This document shows, one piece after another, positions 35,745 to 45,643 of a stretch of 64,000 bases of DNA; the first letter of the stretch is position 1, and each line of letters begins with the position of its first letter. The notes below the pieces were generated by a model. The model was not told the DNA's origin. It saw nothing but the letters and a program-made list of their open reading frames with translations, and searched no databases. This stretch comes from Bradyrhizobium canariense (GTDB taxonomy: Bacteria; Pseudomonadota; Alphaproteobacteria; Rhizobiales; Xanthobacteraceae): the NCBI RefSeq assembly GCF_019402665.1, contig NZ_VSST01000016.1, positions 56,710 to 120,709 of the forward strand, read 5' to 3'. The position numbers were made by a program, and so were the translations under genes.

Positions 35745-37223
35745 TTAATTTCCCACGGCAGCCAGCAGGCTCTGCAACATTTCGTCGACGGTCGAGATGA
35801 TCTTCGACGAGGCCGAATAGGTGCGCTCGACCTGAAGCATCAACGACATCTCGTCATCCATGTTGACGCCGCTGACGTTCGACAGCGCCGCGGTGCTGCG
35901 GTCGAGCAGCGTTTTCTGGTAGGTGACGTTGGAGTCCGCGGTCTTGCGCTGATTTTCGATCCAGCTCGCCGACGACGACGCGAAATCGATCAAGCTGCCG
36001 TTCGGCTTGCCTTGCGTGGTCGCATCGAACGGCTGCGACGCATCCATGGCGCCGATGAGCTGCTGCAGTCGGGCCGAATAACCGCCATTGCCGGCGGTAT
36101 TGTATTGGTACGCGCCGTTGCCGCTGATCGCACCGTCGCGCAGCAGATTAGGATTGCCGCCCTGGGCCGGATCGACCGATGCAGCAACCGAGATCGTGCC
36201 CGCGAGGCCCACCAAGACGGTGGCGCTCGCCGGCATCGCCGGCGCGCCGGGATAGGTGAAGAGACCAGGGACATCGGGCAGCGTCGGAACAGCCGACTGG
36301 TCACTTTCCTTGAAGGCGTCGACCAGGCCGCGCGCGATTTCGTCGAGCTGGCTCTGGTAAGTAACCGTATCATTGTCGCGCAGCTGCGCCAGGCCAGCAA
36401 GCTTGCCGGACTTGAGCGGCATCACGGAATTGGCGCCGGTCACCGGAACACCGTCGATATAGACGGCATTGCCGGTGGTGCCGGCCGTATAGGCGTTCGT
36501 CGGCGCAAAGCTCACCGTCCGCGCCGTCTTGTCGAACAGCACGACGCCGCTGTCGGTATAGAGCGCCGCGTCGCCGTTGGGACGGAGCGACATCGAGACC
36601 CCGACCTCCTGCGACATCTGCGAGACGATGCTGTCGCGCTGGTCGAGGTAGTCCGTGATGTCGTCGCCGGAGATCGTCCCCTTCACGATCGCGGTGTTGA
36701 CGGTCTGGAACTGGGAGAGCAACCGATTGATGGTTTGAACCGACGTTTGCATGTCGGCATCCGCGCCCTCACGGGCCGACTGCACGGTCAGAGTCGCCTG
36801 ATTGAGCGCGGTCGCCATGTCCTTGGCGGACGTCACCGCTGCCTGCGCCAGCGTGGTGTTATCCGGGGCGTTGGCATATTGCTGGAGCGCCTTCTTCAGC
36901 GCATTGAGCTGCGCCGTCGGCGACTGGTCGAGTTCCGGATCGTCCACCGTGGCAGACGCGATCTTCTGGAGACCGTCAAGGATCGCGCTCTGCTTGGCCG
37001 ACGTCGAGGTTGCGGTCAGCACGTTGGTGTAGAGACCCGAGCTCGCGGCGCGCTGGATCGCCGCCACGTAGACGCCGGTTCCCGGGAGGTTGTCCAGCAC
37101 GGCAATCTTGCGCGAATAGCCGGTGGAGCTGGCACCGGCTATGTTGCGCGAAATGACCGACGACTGGATGCCCGACGCCATCAGCGAGGAGCGGGCGGAT
37201 TCGAGAGCGGCGGTAAGGTTCAT
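35745..37223 (-). CDS. flgK: Hook-filament junction protein FlgK
   Basis: The 492-residue product begins with the HAP1 pattern ALESARSSLMASGIQSSVIS with RNIAGASSTGYSRKIAVL, has a long central domain, and ends with SGVNMDDEMSLMLQVERTYS and ASSKIISTVDEMLQSLL, the shared axial-protein C-terminal helix. It is the first hook-associated protein laid on the finished hook. Spacing to flgL is three bases. Confidence 0.95.
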   Translation of the reverse strand: MNLTAALESARSSLMASGIQSSVISRNIAGASSTGYSRKIAVLDNLPGTGVYVAAIQRAASSGLYTNVLTATSTSAKQSAILDGLQKIASATVDDPELDQSPTAQLNALKKALQQYANAPDNTTLAQAAVTSAKDMATALNQATLTVQSAREGADADMQTSVQTINRLLSQFQTVNTAIVKGTISGDDITDYLDQRDSIVSQMSQEVGVSMSLRPNGDAALYTDSGVVLFDKTARTVSFAPTNAYTAGTTGNAVYIDGVPVTGANSVMPLKSGKLAGLAQLRDNDTVTYQSQLDEIARGLVDAFKESDQSAVPTLPDVPGLFTYPGAPAMPASATVLVGLAGTISVAASVDPAQGGNPNLLRDGAISGNGAYQYNTAGNGGYSARLQQLIGAMDASQPFDATTQGKPNGSLIDFASSSASWIENQRKTADSNVTYQKTLLDRSTAALSNVSGVNMDDEMSLMLQVERTYSASSKIISTVDEMLQSLLAAVGN

Positions 37224-37257
37224 GATCTGCTCTTGCCGGGAACGAGCGCTGAGAGAC

Positions 37258-38505
37258 TCAGCGCTTCAGGTTGACGACGACGTCCAGCAGATCGGCGCCG
37301 GTCTGGAATGATTTCGAATTCGCGGTGAAACCTCGCTGCGCCTCGATCATCGAGGTCAACTCGTCCGCGAGATCGACGTTGGAATCTTCCAGAGCACCGG
37401 ACTGGATCGTGCCGAGCCCGCTCTTGCCAGACACATCGACCTGCACGTTTCCAGAATCCAGGTTCGGCGAATAGACGTTGCCGACTTCGGGCGTCAGATG
37501 GTCCGGGCTCGGAACGGTCGCGAGCGCGATCTGAAAGCTCGGCAGCGTGGTGCCGTTCTTGAGGACGGCGGTGACCACGCCCTTGCTGTCGATGTTCACC
37601 TTGTCCACCGCGGACGGAGCGTTGCCGTCGACCGTGGCCTTGAAGTCGAAGCTGGAAGCGACCTGGGTCATCGCCGAGAGGTCGATCGTGAGAGGGAAAC
37701 TCGTCGAACCGCTGGGGACGGTCAGAGGCATCGTTTTTGCACTCGCCGCAGCGAGCGCACCCTTGCCGACGGCTGTGACGTCGAAAGTGAAAGTCGTAGC
37801 AGGACCCGGCGTCGAAATCATAGCTCCCGTCGGATCGTAAACCTCGATATCCCATGTATCGGCCGCTGTCTTTGCCGCATAGACGTTGAGAGTTATCGGG
37901 TTGCCGATGTTGTCGTAAGTCACCATTGACGTCTTCGACGTATAGTTGCCCGGACCTGCAGGCGTGGCCGGAAACGCGACGACCGCAGCACTGGGATCCA
38001 GGTTGGCAGCCACCGTCGCTTTGGTCGAAGCCGACGCCTGGAGCGCCATCTGGTTGACGTTGACGACCTGCAGGTTGCCGAAACCGTTGGCGACAGTATT
38101 GGGCACGGCTCCGTTCTGGATGTTGTAGCCCATCAGCTGGAAGCCGGCGGCGTTGACGAGATTGCCCGTGCTGTCGGGCACGAACGCACCGGCGCGCGTC
38201 AGGAAGTTGTTGCCGTTCGGATCCTGCACCACGAAGAAGCCGTTGCCTTGAACCGCGAGATCCGTCGCCGAGGTCGTGAACTGGTAATTGCCGGCATCGG
38301 AGATCGCGTAACGCACCGTGGTCTCGACCGCGCCGGAATCGTAATTGCCCGAGCCGCTCTTCAGGATCAGCGAGGAAAACTCGGTCGAAGCCCGCTTGTA
38401 GCCGGTGGTGTTGACGTTCGCGATGTTGTCCGAAACCGTCGACAGCTTGTTGGACTGCGCGCTCATCCCGGAAACGCCGGTGCGCATAACACCATACAGG
38501 CTCAT
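37258..38505 (-). CDS. flgE: Flagellar hook protein FlgE
   Basis: The 415-residue product has the rod/hook N-terminus GVMRTGVSGMSAQSNKLSTV, SDNIANVNTTGYKRASTEFS, the hook core FVVQDPNGNNFLTRAGAFVP and the C-terminus NVDLADELTSMIEAQRGFTA with NSKSFQTGADLLDVVVNLKR. Length is close to that of other rhizobial hook proteins. It starts 95 bases after the transglycosylase stop. Confidence 0.96.
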   Translation of the reverse strand: MSLYGVMRTGVSGMSAQSNKLSTVSDNIANVNTTGYKRASTEFSSLILKSGSGNYDSGAVETTVRYAISDAGNYQFTTSATDLAVQGNGFFVVQDPNGNNFLTRAGAFVPDSTGNLVNAAGFQLMGYNIQNGAVPNTVANGFGNLQVVNVNQMALQASASTKATVAANLDPSAAVVAFPATPAGPGNYTSKTSMVTYDNIGNPITLNVYAAKTAADTWDIEVYDPTGAMISTPGPATTFTFDVTAVGKGALAAASAKTMPLTVPSGSTSFPLTIDLSAMTQVASSFDFKATVDGNAPSAVDKVNIDSKGVVTAVLKNGTTLPSFQIALATVPSPDHLTPEVGNVYSPNLDSGNVQVDVSGKSGLGTIQSGALEDSNVDLADELTSMIEAQRGFTANSKSFQTGADLLDVVVNLKR

Positions 38506-38600
38506 GAATTAGGCTCCTTTGGTAGGTTGCAGTTACAATGGAGGCTGTTGCTTGCGCGGGGCTGATGATGGAGGCCAATGCACAACTTGGTGTCGGCCCT

Positions 38601-39182
38601 TCAGGTCGTCTTCGGCTGACAGAACGAGCGCGCCTTGTCGGTCCACGCGCCGAAGCCGCTCGAGACGAGATGCGCGACGATGTGGCAGACGTAGCGCTTC
38701 TGTGCCGGCTGGTTGTTGGGGCCTGCATTGTAGCGGGCGACAGCCATGGTCCAGCTGCCCTCGCGCTGCTTCAACTCCTTCAGGAAGCGCGCGGCGTAGT
38801 CGACATTCCCTGCGGGATCGAACATCGCCCGCACCGAGGCGAACTTGTCGCCGTGATAGTAATGGTTGATCTGCATGCAGCCGAGGTCGATCAGCTTGAT
38901 CCCCTTGGCTCGCATGGCTTCAAAGTTGGCGATCGCGTCGTTCATGTCCTTGGCGAATACGGTCTGTCCTTCGGCGCCGAGCGCGTAAGGATAAAGTGCG
39001 CCGCGCCGCCCGGTCTCGGTCAAGCCGACCGCGTAGAGAATGCCGAGCGGGATTCCGTGCTGCTGGGACGCACGCGCCATCTCGCGCTCGCACGGGCGCG
39101 AATTGTCGGTTGCTGCAGCCGCAGCGCCGGCGTTACAGATAAACAGGGCCGCGACGAGTCTGCGGCGCCACGTCTTGGTCAT
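38601..39182 (-). CDS. Periplasmic lytic transglycosylase of the flagellar cluster
   Basis: The 193-residue product has a signal peptide (RRLVAALFICNAGAAAAATD) and a family 1-type SLT domain: catalytic Glu56 in VGLTETGRRG, the LGCMQINHYYHG motif and AVARYNAGPNN. It should open peptidoglycan so the rod can pass, supplying the activity missing from the short FlgJ-like protein. The ATG at 39182 with AGGAG upstream lies inside fliK, giving a 50-base overlap in a different frame. Confidence 0.88.
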   Translation of the reverse strand: MTKTWRRRLVAALFICNAGAAAAATDNSRPCEREMARASQQHGIPLGILYAVGLTETGRRGALYPYALGAEGQTVFAKDMNDAIANFEAMRAKGIKLIDLGCMQINHYYHGDKFASVRAMFDPAGNVDYAARFLKELKQREGSWTMAVARYNAGPNNQPAQKRYVCHIVAHLVSSGFGAWTDKARSFCQPKTT

Positions 39183-40464
39183 GACGCGTCTCCTGGTTGG
39201 ACTGGCGCTCCTGTCGGGCCTGCTTCGCGCCGCCGTCCGCTTGTCCCGACGAATTACTCGTACCGTCGAACGTGCCTTGCGACTGCGACGAGGGCTGTTG
39301 CTGGCCCGAAAGCTGCGGCTGCGACTGGCCGGAGCCGCTCTGGAAACCATCCAGCGAGCCGTGCTGGACGGGTGCAACATCGGCGACGTAGCCCGCCGAC
39401 TGCATCAGGTCGCGGATCGAATCGCGCTGCTGGTCCAGCATCTGGCTCGTGTCCTTGCGCTCGGCGGCGAGGTGGACGGACACTTCGTTGCCGACGAGAC
39501 GAAGGCGCACGGTGACATTGCCGAGCGCGGCCGGCTCGAGATTGATGGTCAGGATCTTGAGCGGCTGATCCGGCGCATTGGCTTGGGACGTGGTAAGATC
39601 TGGAGCTGCGGACGCCGTCGGTACCGGAGCTTCCTTCAGCTCGGCGACGACAGCGTTGGCAACCTGCTGCGGAGCGTTGAACTGCGCCGGCGGCAGATGG
39701 GTCTCCTGCTGAACCACGGTGACCTTGGTCGTTCCGGGCAATGCATCCCGCGCCGAAGCCTTGGCGGCACGCTCGACATTGGCCGCGACGGCCTCAAAGC
39801 CGGGTGCCGTTGCCGTCGGCGGCACACTGCTTTCCGGCGATGACGCCTGGTCGGTAACTCCGGCGTGCGAAGTCGCGGCCTGCGAATGCGCGGCGGCTGG
39901 AGCCACCGGAGATGGGAGCTCGGCTGTCGCCTTCGACGTGCCCATGGCCTGAACGTCGCGCTTCGTCGTGGCAGACCGCTCGTCGCGCCCGGACGCACCC
40001 TTCTTGTCGCCGGCCGGTGCTTGCATCTGCGGCATCACGACCTGCGGCCCGGCGACGCTCTCCTGCCCGATGATCCCGGCAATGCTCGATCGGCCCTGGA
40101 CGTCGGTGTGCTCGGTATGATCGAGAAGTCCATGTTTCCCGGAGGGTTTGTCGACCTTTTTGTCGGAAGATTTCTCGGTGAGATTCTCGCTGGATCCGGG
40201 CTCTTCCTCGTCGCTCGCGTTGTCCTTCCCGCTCTGGTGCGCCAGGCGCGTCCGCAGCGTTCCGGCTTTGACGGCCGTGTCGCTGCCCCCGTCGTTGAGC
40301 GCCCGCTTCGCGAGATTCGAGACGGTGTGCAGCAGATCGTTGAAGGACGAGTCCGCCGGCGCTTTCGCCCCGGCGCTCTTGCCGGAGCGCGATGTGCCCC
40401 GCATGTTGAGGCTTTCGGCGAGACCCGAAAAGACCTGTCCGGAGGTTCCACTGAGCTTCGTCAT
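39133..40464 (-). CDS. fliK: Hook-length control protein FliK (MotD of rhizobia)
   Basis: The 443-residue product is disordered and low in complexity for its first 280 residues (Ser/Ala/Lys/Pro rich, as usual for the molecular ruler), followed by the conserved hook-length domain: LKILTINLEPAALGNVTVRL, then LAAERKDTSQMLDQQRDSIR and a Gln/Ser-rich tail. It interacts with FlhB to switch export from hook to filament. The gene between motC and flgE was earlier called motD in Sinorhizobium. Confidence 0.9.
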   Translation of the reverse strand: MTKLSGTSGQVFSGLAESLNMRGTSRSGKSAGAKAPADSSFNDLLHTVSNLAKRALNDGGSDTAVKAGTLRTRLAHQSGKDNASDEEEPGSSENLTEKSSDKKVDKPSGKHGLLDHTEHTDVQGRSSIAGIIGQESVAGPQVVMPQMQAPAGDKKGASGRDERSATTKRDVQAMGTSKATAELPSPVAPAAAHSQAATSHAGVTDQASSPESSVPPTATAPGFEAVAANVERAAKASARDALPGTTKVTVVQQETHLPPAQFNAPQQVANAVVAELKEAPVPTASAAPDLTTSQANAPDQPLKILTINLEPAALGNVTVRLRLVGNEVSVHLAAERKDTSQMLDQQRDSIRDLMQSAGYVADVAPVQHGSLDGFQSGSGQSQPQLSGQQQPSSQSQGTFDGTSNSSGQADGGAKQARQERQSNQETRHDQDVAPQTRRGPVYL

Positions 40465-41663
40465 GGACGGCGATCCCTGGTGAGGAGTTCGAGCTCGCCG
40501 AGCTGCTTCTGCGCGCGAGCAAGCGTTGCGGTCGACGACGCGAGGTCGAGACGCGCCGGCGTGACCGGAGGCTTGTCGGCTGCGGCGGCGGATCCGCCAG
40601 CGAACGGCTTGCGAACGTCGAGTGCGAGCTGCACCGTTGCATTGAGAAAGGGAATGTCGCGCTCCGGCAGCTTCGACCGGTCGAGCGCCTTCAACTCGGC
40701 GAAACCGCCGTCATATTCGTCGGTGAGCGCCCGCGACACGCCGCGAAACAAATGCGCCCGCTCGCGCTCCGCCGAGGCATCGGCGCTGAGTGCCAGCGCG
40801 CGTTCGCCGGCAAGCCGGGTCACGGCCAGCCCTCCGCGCACCATCGCGGTGCGCGCGATCACGAGATAGAGCTTGAGGCGGCTCGCGCGGTCGATCTGCT
40901 CCAGCAAAGTGCTGATCCGCGCAAACCGACGCTCGTCGAGCGCGAGGCTCGACTGCGTCAGACCCGTGGAAAAACGCTGCCAGAAGTCCCCCGCATAGAC
41001 CGAGTTGTGGTAGTGCCGGATATAAGCCAGCGCCAGGAACTCGAACTTGTCGAAATCCTCGGCTTGCCCGACCAGCAAGATCTCTCGCCGCAGGGCTGCC
41101 TCCTCCACCAATGTGCCCGGCAAGAGCAGGCGCGCGTCATCCAGACGCTCGATTGCAAGCGATGCCTCGGCGCGTGCGAACAGCGCGCCCTGGACCAGCG
41201 CGAGCTGTCCGCCCAGGCCCGACGGAATCGTCCGCGGCTTGACGTCCTTGAGCAGTTCGCGCGCTTCGTCCTGACGACCCTCGACATAGGCAAGCGCGCC
41301 ATCGAACAGCCGTCCATCGACGTTCAGCTTGTCTCGCGGCAGCTTGCGGATGATTTGCGGTGCGCCGCCGCTGAGCAGATAGATGACGGCGGCCTGGCCG
41401 TTCTGCGAATTACTCCACACGCCCGGATCGGCGGCGAGAAATTTTTCGCCGATCTGCCGGATCAATGCGCCGTGGCTACCGTGTGCCGCACTATCGCCGT
41501 TGGCGATGCCGTCCTGCACGGTCTGCAACGCCCGAACGAGCTCATACGGCTCGCTCGATGTCGATGCCGCCGGGGCTGGCGTCGGTGCCGGCTCGGCGAA
41601 TGCGCCTGCCGCCGTGAACGGCAGCAGCATCAGCAGCGCGGCGCGGAGAAGAGGCCAGATCAA
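40461..41663 (-). CDS. motC: Periplasmic motility protein MotC
   Basis: The 400-residue product has a signal peptide (PLLRAALLMLLPFTAAGAFA) and a helical repeat-like body (LVRALQTVQDGIANGDSAAH, later HYHNSVYAGDFWQRFSTGL) typical of rhizobial MotC, which acts with MotB in the periplasm in flagellar rotation. Start and end both overlap neighbours by ATGA (motB and fliK), so the three are translationally coupled. Confidence 0.9.
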   Translation of the reverse strand: MIWPLLRAALLMLLPFTAAGAFAEPAPTPAPAASTSSEPYELVRALQTVQDGIANGDSAAHGSHGALIRQIGEKFLAADPGVWSNSQNGQAAVIYLLSGGAPQIIRKLPRDKLNVDGRLFDGALAYVEGRQDEARELLKDVKPRTIPSGLGGQLALVQGALFARAEASLAIERLDDARLLLPGTLVEEAALRREILLVGQAEDFDKFEFLALAYIRHYHNSVYAGDFWQRFSTGLTQSSLALDERRFARISTLLEQIDRASRLKLYLVIARTAMVRGGLAVTRLAGERALALSADASAERERAHLFRGVSRALTDEYDGGFAELKALDRSKLPERDIPFLNATVQLALDVRKPFAGGSAAAADKPPVTPARLDLASSTATLARAQKQLGELELLTRDRRP

Positions 41664-43009
41664 GGACGCTTCTCCCGGACCATGATCTCGATCCGGCGAT
41701 TCTGCGCAGCCGCGGGATCGTTTTGAAGCTTCGGCCGCCGATCGGCATAACCCTCGACATGCTCGATGCGCTGCGCATCGACGCCGGAGCGGACCAGCAT
41801 GTAATAGGCCATCTGCGCACGGGCCGTCGACAGCCGCCAGTTGTCGTAGGTCTCCGAACGGTACGGCCGATTGTCGGTGTGGCCGCGGACGATGATCACG
41901 CCGGGACGCTTTGTCAGCAGCGGGCCGATTTTGTCGATCACACGGATGAGTTCGGGCCGCGGCTCAGCCGAGCCGACCGCGAACATGCCGAAGTTCGCAT
42001 CGTCGGTTAGGCTGATCAGCAGGCCTTCCTCGACCTGACGCACCTCGGCCACCGGTCCCGCGCCGGCCTTGACGTCCGACAGCGCATCCGCGATCGCCGA
42101 CTGAAGCTGTTTGACCGTTAATTGCTGGGCCTGAACCGCGTCGCGCGGCTCGGATTCCTTCGTCGCATCGTTGGGACGCGGCTGCGCGGCGGCATTGGCT
42201 TGATTACCAGCTTGGGCACCCGGCTGCGCGCTCCCTTCGCGTGAGAACAGCGACGACGCGGGCCCCGGCGGCAGCAGAGGCGACAGGCTTCCGGACGACG
42301 CGTCGCCGTTCGGAGCCACGCTTCCGCCGGCATCGTCCTGCCTGGCTCGGCGTGCCTGCGGCTCGCCCTGGCCTGTCCCGGACGCAGTGTCGCGCGTGGA
42401 CGCATTCGACTTGAACTCGGGCTCTGGCTTGGGCTTGGGTTCGCCCTCGATGATGCGATCGGCATCCTTGGTCGCCTGCGGCGCAAGCTTCCAATAGCCG
42501 GGATCGAACGGATCTCGGTAGGCGTCGCCTCCCTTGAGGCCATCCTCTTCGGCGGACGTCAGGGCGCCGGCGCGCCGCTGGCCCGAGGCCTGGTTCGCAC
42601 TGCTGGCGATCTCGGCGAGCGTCGTATAGGGATCGCGGAACAGGACCTTCTCCTCGTAGAAGGGCGGCTTCTCGGCCGTCGGAGAGTCACCGCGACGTTC
42701 CTCGCTCGGTCCTCCCGGCTGGCGCCTGCCGTCCTGGCCGTCGAACGACGACGGCTCCTTCTTGGAGAGATCCTTGAGTCCCTTCGGGGCAGGTGCGTTC
42801 TCCGCGAGCTTGATCGGATTGAAATAGCTCGCGACCACCTGCTTCTGATCCTGGTTGAGTGCATTGATCAGCCACATCACCAGGAAGAACGCCATCATCG
42901 CTGTCATGAAGTCCGCATAGGCGATCTTCCAGACGCCGCCGTGCGGTTTCTCGTCGTCGAAGGCGCTCCGCCGGCGGATGATGACGAGTTCTGACTTGAC
43001 CTCATTCAT
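41660..43009 (-). CDS. motB: Flagellar stator protein MotB
   Basis: The 449-residue protein has a short cytoplasmic tail and one membrane span with the proton-channel aspartate (Asp33 in IAYADFMTAMMAFFLVMWL). A linker of about 240 residues rich in Pro, Ala, Glu and Gln follows, then a C-terminal OmpA-like peptidoglycan-binding domain (VIIVRGHTDNRPY, then LSTARAQMAYYMLV). The linker is much longer than in E. coli MotB (about 310 residues total) and similar to that of rhizobial homologues. Confidence 0.93.
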   Translation of the reverse strand: MNEVKSELVIIRRRSAFDDEKPHGGVWKIAYADFMTAMMAFFLVMWLINALNQDQKQVVASYFNPIKLAENAPAPKGLKDLSKKEPSSFDGQDGRRQPGGPSEERRGDSPTAEKPPFYEEKVLFRDPYTTLAEIASSANQASGQRRAGALTSAEEDGLKGGDAYRDPFDPGYWKLAPQATKDADRIIEGEPKPKPEPEFKSNASTRDTASGTGQGEPQARRARQDDAGGSVAPNGDASSGSLSPLLPPGPASSLFSREGSAQPGAQAGNQANAAAQPRPNDATKESEPRDAVQAQQLTVKQLQSAIADALSDVKAGAGPVAEVRQVEEGLLISLTDDANFGMFAVGSAEPRPELIRVIDKIGPLLTKRPGVIIVRGHTDNRPYRSETYDNWRLSTARAQMAYYMLVRSGVDAQRIEHVEGYADRRPKLQNDPAAAQNRRIEIMVREKRP

Positions 43010-43015
43010 GACGGA

Positions 43016-43711
43016 CTACCGGCGCGCCTCTTTCAGGCGCTCGCTCCAGGCTGTGATCTGCGTCTCGATCACGGTCTGGTCGGCCACGACGCGAACCTCG
43101 AAAGTATCGGCGGCCTCATACTCGATGCCGGTTCGCCGCGCCGTCCCGAGCTGCGTCCTCACCAGGTCGAGCAGTTCGCTCGGGCCGGTGACCTTGAAGA
43201 CCGGCACCGGCGAATTGCCGGTCAGCGCCGCAATCTGCTCGACCAGCGACCCGATCGCCTTGTCGCGGACCGCATCGGCGAGGAACGGCAGCAATATCCG
43301 CGCAACGGAGCTCGCGATGTTGGTCTCGATTTCGCGGCAAGCCGTCTCGAAGCCGCTGACGACCGCCACCGCCTGCTGGTCGGACCACTTGGCCCGCTCT
43401 TCGCCGAGCCGGATCGCGCTGCGAACTCTTTCCTCGGCGATCCTGGACTCGCCCTCCGCGACGCCGGCCGCATGCCCGCGCCGAAAGGCATCATCCAGGA
43501 GATTGGCCGCCGGGGCTTCCGCCTTCGGCGCCGGAGGCGGCGACTGAAGCTGCGGCTGCGAATGGGTCTGGGGCTGCGGCTGAGGCTCGCGCCGGGCTTC
43601 CTTCGGCCTCGTCAGCACATCCTGGATTTTGGGCGGCGGTGGAGGCGGAGGCGATTTGACCCGCCCGTTCGCGTCGAACTGCGTCAGGAGCTTTCCGATT
43701 GCCGCGTTCAT
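43016..43711 (-). CDS. fliH: FliH-like flagellar assembly protein
   Basis: The 231-residue product has a Pro/Gln-rich N-terminus (eight prolines near residue 22) and then a helical region with GHAAGVAEGESRIAEERVRS, a FliH-type glycine-repeat helix, and a C-terminal domain ending VVADQTVIETQITAWSERLK. FliH regulates the export ATPase. It overlaps the fliF stop by ATGA and lies just before motB. FliH homologues are poorly conserved, so the call is by pattern and place. Confidence 0.75.
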   Translation of the reverse strand: MNAAIGKLLTQFDANGRVKSPPPPPPPKIQDVLTRPKEARREPQPQPQTHSQPQLQSPPPAPKAEAPAANLLDDAFRRGHAAGVAEGESRIAEERVRSAIRLGEERAKWSDQQAVAVVSGFETACREIETNIASSVARILLPFLADAVRDKAIGSLVEQIAALTGNSPVPVFKVTGPSELLDLVRTQLGTARRTGIEYEAADTFEVRVVADQTVIETQITAWSERLKEARR

Positions 43712-45339
43712 GCCGCCTCCTCGCGTCGCATCCAGTCTTTAAGGATCGCTGCCGCCTGCATCTGATCGAGACGGACGATCTGCTCCAACCGCTTCTGCGG
43801 CGTTCGTTGCATCTTGCCTTCGAGGTCTTCGACCAGGTTGAGCTCGCTCTCCTCGCTGTCTGCCAATGCAAGGGCGCCGGCGGCCGCCTCGAGCTGGGCA
43901 GCTTCCGCGGCCTCGGTCTGCTCCTGCGCCGCACGATGGGTCAAAATGCCGTTGACTGCAGGACGAAGTCCGAACCACACCAGCATCGAAGCGACGGCCA
44001 GGATCGTGACCGCGTTGATGACGCTGCCGAGCTGCTTGTTGATCATCTCGACGAAGCTGATGGGCGGCACCGGCGCCAGTTCGCGCGAGCCTTCGATGAA
44101 ATCGACGGCCGTCACCTGGATCTGGTCGCCGCGCGCCTTGTCCAGCCCGCCGGCCGTGGCCGCGAGTTGGCTGATCTCGGCGAGCTTGCTGTCGACGATG
44201 GCCTGGTTGCTCTTGTCGCCGAGGTCGGCAATGAGCCGTCCGCGGTTCACCAGCACGGCAATGAACAGCTTCTTCACCGAATAGCCGTCGCTCACCGTCG
44301 TCGTGGTCTTGGACGAGACCTCGAAATTGGTGACGTCCTCGCGGCGAGTCTTGTCCTCGCTGGAATTCTTGGTGCCGCCGGCGTTCACCTGCTGGTCGGG
44401 AAGATTCTGCTGCACCGTGGTCGGCTGCGAACGATCCGCGTTCTGTGACTTCTCGTTCTCGCGGACATTCCGGACCGAGCGCTCGGCGCGGCTTTCGGGA
44501 TCGTAGACGGTTTCGTTGATCTGCCGCTTGTCGGTGGAGAGCTGCGATGCAACGCTCACTTCGAAATTGTCGAGGCCAAGATACGGCGTCAGCGCCTTGC
44601 GGATGTTCTCCTGCACCATCCCGCCGACCGTCTTCTGCAGGCTCGCCATCTTGGTCGGAGCAGCAGTCGCCTCGTCCTCTTCGGCAAGCAGCATCGAACC
44701 GTCGGCGTCCAGCACCGTGACCTTGTCGCGAGTCATGCCCGGAATGGCCGCCGCGACGAGATGACGGATCGACTGCGCCGTGCGTGCCTCGATCGCGCCG
44801 TCGGTGCGCAGCACGACCGATGCCGAAGGCGGCTGCTGCGTCGCGCGGAACGACCCCCGCACCGGCATCACGATATGCACCCGCGCCGCCTTCACGCCCT
44901 TCATCAACTGCACCGTGCGGGCGATTTCGCCTTCCAGCGCCCGGAGCTTGGTGACCTCCTGCATGAACGAGGTCAAACCCAGCGACCCGATCTTGTCGAA
45001 CAGCTCGTAGCCGGAATTTGCGCTGGTCGGCAGCCCCTTCTCGGCGAGCAGCATCCGCGCTTGCATGGTCTGGCTCGGACGCACCGAGACCGCGTCGCCG
45101 GCGGTGTTGACGTCGAAGGTAATGTTTTGCTCGCGCAGCGCGGCACCCATGCGCGTCACGTCTTCGCGGGAAAGGCCCGTATAGAGCGTTTCGAATTCAG
45201 GCCGGCTCAGATAATAGGCGCCGCCCACGACGGTGACGAGAACGGCGAAACCGATCAATCCCAGGGCCATCAGGCGTCGCGGCCCAAGCTCCAGCAGATT
45301 GTTGAGCAGTTGCTGTATCTGCGCACGACTGAACAGCAT
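43708..45339 (-). CDS. fliF: Flagellar MS-ring protein FliF
   Basis: The 543-residue product has an N-terminal membrane span (MALGLIGFAVLVTVVGGAYY) and the ring-building motifs YTGLSREDVTRMGAALREQN and LASKGLPTS-like region (LAEKGLPTSANSGYELFDKI). A second span near residue 445 (SVINAVTILAVASMLVWFGL) and a C-terminal FliG-binding tail (LEQIVRLDQMQAAAILKDWM) follow. It heads the large left flagellar transcription unit. The 304-base region upstream holds its promoter. Confidence 0.96.
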   Translation of the reverse strand: MLFSRAQIQQLLNNLLELGPRRLMALGLIGFAVLVTVVGGAYYLSRPEFETLYTGLSREDVTRMGAALREQNITFDVNTAGDAVSVRPSQTMQARMLLAEKGLPTSANSGYELFDKIGSLGLTSFMQEVTKLRALEGEIARTVQLMKGVKAARVHIVMPVRGSFRATQQPPSASVVLRTDGAIEARTAQSIRHLVAAAIPGMTRDKVTVLDADGSMLLAEEDEATAAPTKMASLQKTVGGMVQENIRKALTPYLGLDNFEVSVASQLSTDKRQINETVYDPESRAERSVRNVRENEKSQNADRSQPTTVQQNLPDQQVNAGGTKNSSEDKTRREDVTNFEVSSKTTTTVSDGYSVKKLFIAVLVNRGRLIADLGDKSNQAIVDSKLAEISQLAATAGGLDKARGDQIQVTAVDFIEGSRELAPVPPISFVEMINKQLGSVINAVTILAVASMLVWFGLRPAVNGILTHRAAQEQTEAAEAAQLEAAAGALALADSEESELNLVEDLEGKMQRTPQKRLEQIVRLDQMQAAAILKDWMRREEAA

Positions 45340-45643
45340 GTGACCTCATACCAATGCGAACGTAGAGGACACTCTGCTGCCAACCTTGTCTGAAGGTTGC
45401 GCGAGACCACGAATGTGTCGGTTCGCAGGCGAGGCGTTGCAATTTTACAAGAGACTGAGTGACGCAATCGCGCGCGTCGGCAACAAGCGGACGTCCGGTC
45501 GCATCGCGGTGCGATCGGCGACGGCGTGTTGCCTGGAAGGTGGCGTCAGGAGGTCGATGTGAGCACGTCGTGTGCCGTCAGATCCGCCGTTCATGGCGGA
45601 GACCGTGCTCCCTGAGGAGCACGGTCGTTTTCGAAGCCGCGGC
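45340..45643. promoter_or_regulatory. fliF upstream region and flagellin terminator
   Basis: No gene is seen in these 304 bases. They contain the fliF promoter region, with an inverted repeat CAACCTT-GTCTG-AAGGTTG at 45381-45399 about 45 bases before the fliF start, and the hairpin terminator of the flagellin gene at 45601-45626. Confidence 0.5.
45601..45626 (-). terminator. Hairpin terminator after the first flagellin gene
   Basis: A perfect 11-bp stem (GACCGTGCTCC with its complement) and four-base loop lies 18 bases past the flagellin stop. No U-tract follows in the direction of the flagellin gene; four T's follow in the other. Confidence 0.7.
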
